NCBI GenBank assembly: GCA_945870575.1
Contig: CAMBSK010000029.1
Coordinates: 1-32,638, forward strand
Direction of reading: 5' to 3'
Length of the DNA: 32,638 nucleotides
Source: Bordetella parapertussis
GTDB taxonomy: Bacteria; Pseudomonadota; Gammaproteobacteria; Burkholderiales; Burkholderiaceae_C
Below, piece by piece: positions 1-5,378 of this stretch (within the stretch, counting starts at the first letter, position 1; the number at the start of each line of letters is the position of its first letter). Both the position numbers and the translations under genes were made by a program. Under the pieces are notes generated by a model. The model was not told the DNA's origin and did not search any database. It saw only the letters and a list, made by a program, of their open reading frames with translations.

Positions 1-60
1 TTCTCAATGATGTTCTCCAAATTTGATTTCAAGGTAAAAGCAATATAAATAGTTGTCAAC

Positions 61-492
61 ATGAGATACCTTGAATTTGCAAACGCTCAAGACACACTGG
101 CACTTTGGAAGATGATAAGTGACAACACTTGGGCAGCTGTGGCGCAGCAAGCAGAGGCTGAAAAGCGAGCCAAGGTAGAACGTGCTGCTGCACGCAAGTC
201 TGCCAGCAAGCGCGGCAGTGGCACAAGCACAACCAAACCCGCACCACCCAAACGCTTGCCACCACCCCTGCAGCATGTGTCAGCACCAGTAGCCAAAGAC
301 AGCATTCCTTTAACTAGTGCAGGAAATAAAGATTCACAGCGAAATCAACAAATGACAGTTAAAACTGATACAGCTATGCCTGCAGCCAATGCAGTTCAAC
401 CCACTGCAGCTGTGTCTTCAATTACCAATTCTGTGCCAGATAATTCTCTTAACAAAATACCCTTGTTTCAAAATGCTATCCAGCATAAATGA
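61..492 (+). CDS. hypothetical protein, 143 aa, low-complexity C-terminal part
   Basis: I do not recognise a characterised family. The N-terminal ~45 residues (starting MRYLEFANAQDTLALWKMI) look like a short folded or helical segment rich in Ala, Glu and Lys. The rest is a low-complexity tail rich in Ala, Pro, Ser and Thr with several basic stretches, which is probably disordered. There is no signal peptide and no membrane segment. The ribosome binding site is weak, so the start is only the best available ATG. It precedes an AT-rich hypothetical gene on the same strand by 67 bases. It lies at the outer end of a scarred accessory region and may be element cargo, or it could be a fortuitous open frame. 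Function unknown. Confidence 0.5.
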   Translation: MRYLEFANAQDTLALWKMISDNTWAAVAQQAEAEKRAKVERAAARKSASKRGSGTSTTKPAPPKRLPPPLQHVSAPVAKDSIPLTSAGNKDSQRNQQMTVKTDTAMPAANAVQPTAAVSSITNSVPDNSLNKIPLFQNAIQHK

Positions 493-559
493 AGTACAGT
501 TGGTTTAAAAATGATTTGTTATGATTAAAACAACTAAAATAATTTGAGAGGATCTCAAT

Positions 560-1198
560 ATGAATTTTGTCTCAAAGTTAATGATCATTATTTTCTTCGT
601 ACTTTCAACAAACAAAGTTTTTGCAGATGATATTGTCATTATTAATCTTGTAAGACAGGCTTCCAAAATTGAATTCTTGCAAAATGGAACCCCCCAAATA
701 TTGGAATACAGAACCCACGATCGACATGAACAACTTGAAATTTTGTTGGAGTTAAATATAGATGATGAAGCAGAGGTAGCTAAGCATTCAATAGTTAGAT
801 GGTTAGAAATCCAACCTCATTGCAAAATACCACATCAAATAGATATTTTAGAATCCATAGACTACCTTAATCCAAATATGAATTTGGAAAATTCTCTTGG
901 TGTAATGGCAAAATATATTTACAAAATCAAAAGTCAATTAGCTGAATGCGGTATCAATAATGTACTTTTTAATGTAATTGAGGAAAGTGTTGTTATGATT
1001 ACTAATCCTTTACTTCGTAATCAGCTAAAAATAGGCAGCCTTATGATTGATTACAGTACAACAACTATGAAAATTAAATTAAAAACAATCTCTACTTTTC
1101 AGACTAAGGAGTTTGATGTGAAATCACAACATCCTAAATTTAACTACAAAAGTGAAATTGAAAATCACGCAAAAAAATTATTTAAGAAAATAAATTAA
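560..1198 (+). CDS. AT-rich hypothetical exported protein, 212 aa
   Basis: The start is well supported: GAGAGGA lies about 9 bases upstream of the ATG. Residues 1-22 form a classic signal peptide: MNFVSK, then a hydrophobic core (LMIIIFFVLS), then a VFA cleavage motif before Asp-Asp, so the product is probably periplasmic or outer-membrane associated. The mature part is rich in Ile, Asn, Lys and Glu, has two Cys residues (in QPHCKIP and AECGINN) that could form a disulfide, and has no internal membrane segment. I do not recognise a domain. Codon use is strongly A/T-ending, unlike the GC-rich genes beyond 5,000, which suggests horizontal acquisition. It lies upstream of a tRNA-Phe fragment, so it may be the distal cargo of an integrated element. 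Confidence 0.75.
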   Translation: MNFVSKLMIIIFFVLSTNKVFADDIVIINLVRQASKIEFLQNGTPQILEYRTHDRHEQLEILLELNIDDEAEVAKHSIVRWLEIQPHCKIPHQIDILESIDYLNPNMNLENSLGVMAKYIYKIKSQLAECGINNVLFNVIEESVVMITNPLLRNQLKIGSLMIDYSTTTMKIKLKTISTFQTKEFDVKSQHPKFNYKSEIENHAKKLFKKIN

Positions 1199-1518
1199 CT
1201 TTATAAACATGTTCATAGTTACTTAAGTTCATCTCATAGCTACTGCTCAGCCAGCGCTGCCAGCACCCTTGTTGCCCAACACCAGATTAAAAGCAGTCAG
1301 CGCAGCACGTGCTTAGTCTTAAATTGAGACTAACAGCGCAGCAGCTCAGAGTGACTCAACTAACGCTGCTTGGCAAATGTGCACAGCTGTGGTAAAGTGA
1401 TTTATGCGATACAAAAGTATTGAAAAAAGTGTGGTTTTTGTGTCGCACGTTCTGTAGCACGTGACACGAAACCCTGCTGCAAGCCCTGTAAACATTGAGG
1501 TTTTGGGCGCCACGTGTG
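1199..1518. other. intergenic stretch with one clear hairpin
   Basis: About 320 bases without a supportable gene. The only clear structure is a perfect 7-bp inverted repeat, TTAGTCT (1313-1319) and AGACTAA (1327-1333), with a 7-base loop. It is not followed by a T-run, so it is not a standard terminator. It is flanked by several copies of CAGCGCAGC-like words (around 1298-1306 and 1334-1342). Open frames crossing this stretch on both strands have no recognisable product. Confidence 0.4.
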
Positions 1519-1563
1519 TTGAAAATCCGCGTGTCAGTGGTTCGATTCCACTCCAGGCCACCA
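1519..1563 (+). other. 3' half of a tRNA-Phe gene (probable att-site scar)
   Basis: The sequence from TTGAAAATCC to the final CCA reads as the 3' half of tRNA-Phe. It contains the GAA anticodon with its 3' flank, a variable region GTGTC, a perfect T arm (AGTGG-TTCGATT-CCACT), the acceptor 3' strand CCAGGCC, discriminator A and CCA. The 5' half is absent: nothing upstream can supply GGCCTGG or a D arm, so this is not a functional tRNA. Many tyrosine-recombinase elements integrate into a tRNA 3' end and leave such a duplicate at the far side. With the duplicate on plus, the intact tRNA-Phe and the original integrase would be expected to the left of this window. That makes positions 1-1518 the probable distal end of an island. 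Confidence 0.8.
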
Positions 1564-1660
1564 TATTCATTGGGTTGGCAGCCGAAAACGTGCTAGCAAA
1601 CTCTGTAACACGGTTGTCGCACGGTTTGGCTTCCTCAGTAGTGCGAAATGCTTTGGTTAT

Positions 1661-2228
1661 TTGATGTCAAGGCTACCTTCAAAACCCCCGCAAAATAATT
1701 TTTTCTTCAAGCCGCCTGCGAATTTCGGCATGGTAATTGAAGCTGACAGATTATTTCGTCAAGGCATAGCATTGCTTAACCAAGGTAGCTTGCAGCAAGC
1801 AAGAGAGATTCTTGAAAAAGTCGTCAAGATTAGTCCTAAACATTTTGATGCGTTTCATCTTTTAGGAATTCTCGCCGCCCAATTAAAAGATTTTGAAAGC
1901 GCTGATGAATTATTTGATAAAGCCATCAAACTTAATCCTAATAATGCTGTCATTTATTGCAATCAAGGAAATATTTTAAAGTAGCTAAATTAATTAGAAA
2001 AGGTGATAATAAATTACAAAAAAGCAATTGTATTAAATAAAGACCATGCATTAGCTTATGTAAATCAAAGTCTTGCATTCTTTATTAACAGTCAAAAACA
2101 CTGAAGGCTGGGAGTTTTACCAAATAAATGAAGTGAATATTTCAATAAATCCTGGATGCATTGCAGAAATATTAGGAACAAGAGCTTTTGACCAAAAATA
2201 CTATATGGCAATTTTTGGAAAACACTAA
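1661..2228 (+). pseudogene. tetratricopeptide-repeat protein, decayed
   Basis: The first 107 codons (1661-1984) encode good TPR units, with segments such as LFRQGIALLNQGSLQQAREI and FHLLGILAAQLKDFESADEL followed by LNPNNAVIYCNQGNILK, and then a TAG. TPR coding resumes in another frame after 1990 (NYKKAIVLNKDHALAYVNQS) and stops near 2105. A further frame carries a GWEFYQ segment resembling the region after the TPRs in TPR-glycosyltransferase proteins, ending at a TAA at 2226-2228. The gene is thus a truncated, multiply frameshifted remnant. The 107-aa piece could still be translated as a short TPR peptide, but I infer no function. It is AT-rich like its neighbours and lies immediately right of the tRNA-Phe scar. 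Confidence 0.7.
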
Positions 2229-2318
2229 CTAAGAACGAATTAAAGCAGCAAGCTCTCAATAAGGACTAATATTTAAATGAGAAGAAAAAAGAAGAGAATA
2301 AAGACTTTTTTTCTTGGA

Positions 2319-2364
2319 TGAAATCGAATCAACTCCACAGCTGCCTTCACAACAGTGGGGTTGA
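2319..2364 (-). repeat. direct repeat copy 1: 46-bp tyrosine-recombinase 3'-end fragment
   Basis: This stretch matches 3661-3706 base for base in length with 5 mismatches over 46 bases. On the minus strand it translates as VNPTVVKAAVELI, homologous to the extreme C-terminus NPTVMKAVGELI of the recombinase remnant at 3666-3850. The stop codon of that frame is lost here (TGA to CGA). No more of the recombinase is visible upstream on the minus strand, so only the last ~14 codons exist in this copy. Together the two copies bracket the SPFH-NfeD pair. Confidence 0.8.
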
Positions 2365-2391
2365 CTACGTAGAGTAAAACAAAAAAAATAG

Positions 2392-2420
2392 TTGCTATAA
2401 ATTAGAAAAAATGTTAAATT
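2392..2420 (+). promoter_or_regulatory. possible promoter of the SPFH-NfeD pair
   Basis: TTGCTA and TAAATT are separated by 17 bases in an AT-rich stretch, 44 bases upstream of the SPFH start codon. Each hexamer matches the sigma-70 consensus at four of six positions. In such AT-rich DNA a match of this quality can arise by chance. Confidence 0.3.
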
Positions 2421-2463
2421 AATTTAAAATGTGTAAGCAATAACAAAATAATCTGGAGTAATC

Positions 2464-3381
2464 ATGGACGGAATTAATTCAATGACTATATTTTGGGTGC
2501 TATTTGCATTTGCATTAATTATTTTTGCACTTAAAGGGATTCACCAAGTTCCTCAATCAAAAGTTTATTTGGTTGAGCGCTTGGGCAAATACCATAGAAC
2601 ACTACATTCTGGAATTAATTTCATAATTCCTTTTTTGGATAGTATTAGAACCATCAATCCGCCCATTGATATATCTGAGCAACAATTGTCAATTATGGCT
2701 CAGTCTGTTACCAGTGCTGACAATGTGCGAATCAAATTAGACATACAAGCCTTTTATAGAATTACAGATGCTGCTCACTTTACATATCGTATAGAGGATG
2801 GAAGAAAGGCTATACAAACCACAATTGATGCAACTGTTCGTGCATTAGTAGGAAGAAGAACATTAGATCAGCTGAATGCAGACAGGCTTCAGTTGGCTGC
2901 AGAAATAGCTGATGAAGTTAGAAGCACCTCAAATGAGTGGGGTGTATCTATGAATCGCGTAGAAATAACAGATGTTCAAGTTCTTGACTTGGAATTTGTT
3001 GATACTATGAGTAAGCAAGCAACTGCTGAGAGAGACAAAAGAAGCACAATTATTGTTGCAGAAGCAACTGCTCAAAAAATCAGATTAGAAGCTGAAGCTG
3101 AAGCACAAGCAATTCGTCTGATAGCAGATGCAGATTTGTATAAAGATCAAAAGAAAGCTGAAGCAATACGTGTAATTGCTGAAGCACAGGCTTGGGCTCT
3201 TTCAACAAAAGGAACATCACTTGAAAGTGATGGAGCTAAATTTGCACAACAAAGCGAAATACTACTAGGACAAGTTGACGCTCTGCATAGCATTGGAAAC
3301 TCTCAAAGCTCAAAATTAATTATCATCCCATCAGATTTGGTGCAGACAGTCTCTACACTTGCAAACTTATTTAAAAAGTAA
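2464..3381 (+). CDS. SPFH/Band 7 membrane protein (QmcA/stomatin type)
   Basis: A 305-aa protein of the stomatin/prohibitin/flotillin/HflK superfamily. One N-terminal membrane anchor covers roughly residues 8-26 (IFWVLFAFALIIFALKG). The SPFH domain follows, opening VPQSKVYLVERLGKYHRTL and containing GINFIIPFLD and the family-typical ALVGRRTLDQLNADR. An Ala/Glu-rich helical region at about 185-240 is typical of oligomerising SPFH proteins. These proteins form large rings that organise membrane microdomains and often help membrane protein quality control. GGAG 7 bases before the ATG supports the start. Six bases separate it from the NfeD gene, the usual partner in qmcA-ybbJ pairs, so the two are likely co-translated. 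It is strikingly AT-rich for this chromosome and is flanked by 46-bp direct repeats, both signs of acquisition as a unit. Confidence 0.9.
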   Translation: MDGINSMTIFWVLFAFALIIFALKGIHQVPQSKVYLVERLGKYHRTLHSGINFIIPFLDSIRTINPPIDISEQQLSIMAQSVTSADNVRIKLDIQAFYRITDAAHFTYRIEDGRKAIQTTIDATVRALVGRRTLDQLNADRLQLAAEIADEVRSTSNEWGVSMNRVEITDVQVLDLEFVDTMSKQATAERDKRSTIIVAEATAQKIRLEAEAEAQAIRLIADADLYKDQKKAEAIRVIAEAQAWALSTKGTSLESDGAKFAQQSEILLGQVDALHSIGNSQSSKLIIIPSDLVQTVSTLANLFKK

Positions 3382-3387
3382 AAGACT

Positions 3388-3663
3388 ATGAATTTTATTG
3401 AGCTGTACGTAATTTTTTTGGTGATAGCTCTTTTACTTTTAGTTGTTGAAGTTGTGATGGGAATGACATTGGGAATCGCTTTAGCTGGTTCTTTGGCATT
3501 TTTTACTCTTGCGGTACTAGAGGTAATTGGGTTATTGAGTGGATTAAATAATTATTTGATAATTGGCTCAATACTGTTTGTTGTTTATGCGTTTCTCGTA
3601 TTGCGCTTTTTTAGACATTCATTTTTGAATAAAAATGAAGTTAAAGACATTAATGACTATTGA
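3388..3663 (+). CDS. NfeD/YbbJ-like membrane protein
   Basis: A 91-aa protein with three hydrophobic segments: roughly residues 5-25 (LYVIFLVIALLLLVVEVVMG), 28-50 and 55-75 (YLIIGSILFVVYAFLVL). It ends in a short charged tail. Position directly after an SPFH gene plus this topology identify the short NfeD (YbbJ-like) class. The usual soluble OB-fold domain of full NfeD is absent, because the protein ends at about residue 91, whereas YbbJ-type proteins are commonly ~140-150 aa. It may therefore be truncated at the C-terminus. That idea is strengthened by its TGA stop codon (3661-3663) being the first three bases of the direct repeat. The ribosome site is weak (AAAAG), consistent with coupling to the upstream gene. 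Confidence 0.75.
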   Translation: MNFIELYVIFLVIALLLLVVEVVMGMTLGIALAGSLAFFTLAVLEVIGLLSGLNNYLIIGSILFVVYAFLVLRFFRHSFLNKNEVKDINDY

Positions 3664-3706
3664 AATCAAATCAACTCCCCAACTGCCTTCATCACAGTGG
3701 GGTTGA
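3661..3706 (-). repeat. direct repeat copy 2: recombinase 3' end
   Basis: Second copy of the 46-bp element (copy 1 at 2319-2364; 5 mismatches, no gaps). Here it is still attached to more of the recombinase gene and contains its stop codon (minus strand TGA, 3666-3668). The first three bases of the repeat on plus are also the NfeD stop codon, so the insertion junction lies exactly at or next to that codon. The repeats are 1,342 bp apart start to start. Confidence 0.8.
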
Positions 3707-3850
3707 GCTCAATGTACCGCTGAGTGGTGGCAATGCTTTTGTGACCAAGCCAGTTCCATCAACACACGCACCCCAACGCCTTTGGCAGCCAACTTGCTGA
3801 TGAATGTACGTCTGCCTGAATGGCTGGTGGCGCCACAGTCATGCCAGTCA
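3666..3850 (-). pseudogene. tyrosine recombinase (phage-type integrase), C-terminal remnant A
   Basis: On the minus strand the C-terminal part of a tyrosine recombinase is readable: DCGATSHSGRRTFISKL (HxxR box as H-S-G-R), then AAKGVGVRVLMELA. After a +1 frameshift come GHKSIATTQRYIELNP (second His and the nucleophilic Tyr) and VMKAVGELI-stop. The shift is explained by one extra base near 3747: GGCTTGGT where GGCTGGT would keep frame. The N-terminal and core-binding domains are missing, and sequence between about 3850 and 3960 does not continue the family. The catalytic Tyr region is well kept, so decay is recent or partial. It is a pseudogene as it stands. Confidence 0.85.
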
Positions 3851-3970
3851 GGGCATTAGCGTGTTTGTACTTGCAAGTTTGGCTGGGCACCGCAGTATCA
3901 CAGCCACACAGAAATAAGTCACCCTCAACGCAGACATGAATAGACGTGCAGTTGAGTTAGTTTGATTTTT

Positions 3971-4276
3971 TTAAAAAGACGCAATTTGTCTTGCAAGCTC
4001 AATATTTTTCTGGCGTGCTTTTCCTGCAACTATGAATAAGTCAACGATGTACCAAATATAAAAACCGCCTAATGTTAAAAGTTTTAAAACACCCAAGCCG
4101 ATATCACCCAACACAAATCTATCAACTCCAAAAAAACCTAAATACGCTGAAAAACCAAAAACTGCAGTCGGATTTTTAGCTTGAGTACTAAAACGAGTCA
4201 TAAACTCACCTTTTTTATCATCTGGGACTGATTTATAGATTCCCATTAATTCCGTTGTATATGCTAAATCATTCAT
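3971..4276 (-). CDS. TM2-domain membrane protein
   Basis: A 101-aa small membrane protein. I chose the ATG at 4276 because AGGAGA sits 7 bases upstream; a longer frame to 4324 exists but runs into a recombinase pseudogene and has no ribosome site. The N-terminal ~45 residues are hydrophilic. A TM2 domain follows at about residues 48-85: AYLGFFGVDRFVLGDIGLG (first helix with the G-x-D-R-F-x-LG motif), then LKLLTLGGFYIWYIVDLFIV (second helix with the conserved W and D). TM2 proteins are widespread and mostly of unknown role. It lies between two recombinase remnants on the same strand, 28 bases after the end of one and ~10 bases before degraded sequence of the other, so it is probably element cargo. 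It appears intact. Confidence 0.85.
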   Translation of the reverse strand: MNDLAYTTELMGIYKSVPDDKKGEFMTRFSTQAKNPTAVFGFSAYLGFFGVDRFVLGDIGLGVLKLLTLGGFYIWYIVDLFIVAGKARQKNIELARQIASF

Positions 4277-4304
4277 TATTTTCTCCTGATTGATGTAAAT
4301 ATTG

Positions 4305-4805
4305 TTAATTTTTTCGACAGACACTTAAGAACTGAGCAAGCCTTTCAGCCGCCATTGTTGCTGTCAATTTGCTGTAGTGCAGTTCAAACATTCGCACACT
4401 GGTGCCCATTTGCTTGGTAAGTGTGTGAATGTCAGTTCCCCGTAAAAGCGCCTGTGTTGCTTAAGTGTACCGCAGACTGAAGAGAAGAGAATGCGTGACC
4501 GTCCCGCAGTGTCTTCGGTTAATTTGGCAAATTCAAGCAAGTTGTTAAATGTATCGTTAAAGAAGCGAACTGGCAATTCATTTCGTTCACTAATAAAGCA
4601 CTGGTTTTCCATGCCAAGTATGTTGTCAAATGCACAACGCAAAAGTAGCTGGCGTGCAAGTTCTTTGAAGCCCGTGCAAAAAACAATTTTCTTGCAGTCA
4701 AAGCCCGTTGCGTAGACCTGCTATTTCTCCAACCCTCATGCCAGCTTGGTGTGTGCACAAGGGCGAAAAAAATCGGACTCATTGTTTCTGCAGCGTGATA
4801 AAAGA
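4305..4805 (-). pseudogene. tyrosine recombinase remnant B (different family from A), several frameshifts
   Basis: Reading the minus strand and switching frames reconstructs a nearly complete catalytic domain. It runs HAAETMSPIFFALV, then MRVGEIAGLR (the Arg I box GMRVGE-LR), then LPVRFFNDTFNNLLEFAKLT and a LYSLRYT-like box. After that come ALLRGTDIHTLTKQMGTSVR, MFELHYSKLTATM (nucleophilic Tyr) and AAERLAQFLSV with a stop at 4305-4307. Lesions visible: a frameshift next to MRVGEIAGLR (about 4740), another about 4700, another about 4470-4480, and an in-frame TAA at 4461-4463 inside the LRYTYAT box. The box has Tyr where LRHT is usual. The N-terminal part is not recognisable. This family differs from remnant A in both the Arg II box and the Tyr box, so two separate integration events are recorded here. 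Confidence 0.8.
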
Positions 4806-5052
4806 ATATAAATGTGAAAAAAGCAAACAGCCAGCACCAATCCAATATAAATTTGAAAAAACGCCTGTTTTCTTCAAGTTAATACAAACAATATATTAGG
4901 CATTTCTTATTCTAATTAAAGGGGGAAATTTTCCCAGTGTAAGCAAGCAGCAATTGAGTGCGTCAATTTCGTATGACACTTTGCTTGCAGAAAAATGTAA
5001 ACCTTGCTAGACTAATTCTAAGAATAACCTCATTTGAAATGAAAGGGCAGCC
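4806..5052. other. AT-rich boundary between scarred and core regions
   Basis: No gene is supportable. It contains a palindrome GGGAAATTTTCCC (4923-4935, one central base). It also has a promoter-like pair TTGCAG (4985-4990) and TAGACT (5008-5013) with a 17-base spacer, which would serve the small membrane-protein gene at 5053. Base composition rises to the chromosomal norm just after this stretch, so the right edge of the accessory region lies here. Confidence 0.4.
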
Positions 5053-5181
5053 ATGAATGAAACGCTTGCAGTTCAAACCCGTAACAAATTGGCCAAGGTT
5101 TATCTTGGCGGCATAGTGGCATTCAGCGGCATCATCACGCTACTGGTTTCCATTGTCATGATTGTCAACCGCAACAACTGA
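5053..5181 (+). CDS. 42-aa single-span membrane peptide
   Basis: A small gene with all the marks of a real one. ATG at 5053 is preceded by AAAGGG at about 6 bases. The 42-codon frame ends in TGA at 5179-5181. A strong intrinsic terminator follows 40 bases later, and a plausible promoter lies upstream (4985-5013). The peptide has a polar N-terminus (MNETLAVQTRNKLAKVY), one hydrophobic helix at about residues 18-38 (LGGIVAFSGIITLLVSIVM) and a short basic tail. It is monocistronic. I do not recognise the family; the layout is that of a small inner-membrane peptide of the kind that modulates a larger membrane complex. Being short, it may be missed by gene callers. Confidence 0.65.
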   Translation: MNETLAVQTRNKLAKVYLGGIVAFSGIITLLVSIVMIVNRNN

Positions 5182-5221
5182 TCCGCTTTAATCCGGCGCT
5201 CAAGCCGCTTTCAGCCTCCAA

Positions 5222-5254
5222 CCCTTGCGAGCAATCGCAGGGGTTTTGTTTTTT
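5222..5254 (+). terminator. intrinsic terminator after the 42-aa peptide gene
   Basis: CCCTTGCGA and TCGCAGGGG pair across a GCAA loop (nine pairs including one T-G wobble). They are followed by TTTTGTTTTTT. This separates the small gene from phoX. Confidence 0.85.
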
Positions 5255-5378
5255 CCGGGCTTGGGGCAATTGGAGTCATTGGAATCAAATGCAGAAATAA
5301 TGCAGCAACTGCCGGGCAAGCCACAATGGCAGACATAGGCAATACTTCACAAGCAGCAAACAAGCGGAGCAATCTGAG

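Noticed and set aside
1346..1570. 74-codon minus-strand frame over the tRNA-Phe fragment
   Set aside because: Its start (VAWSGIEPLTRGFS-like) is what results from translating the antisense of a tRNA 3' end; not a gene.
5255..5378. Pho box upstream of phoX
   Set aside because: No CTGTCAT-type direct repeats are visible; only a lone GTCAT-like word.
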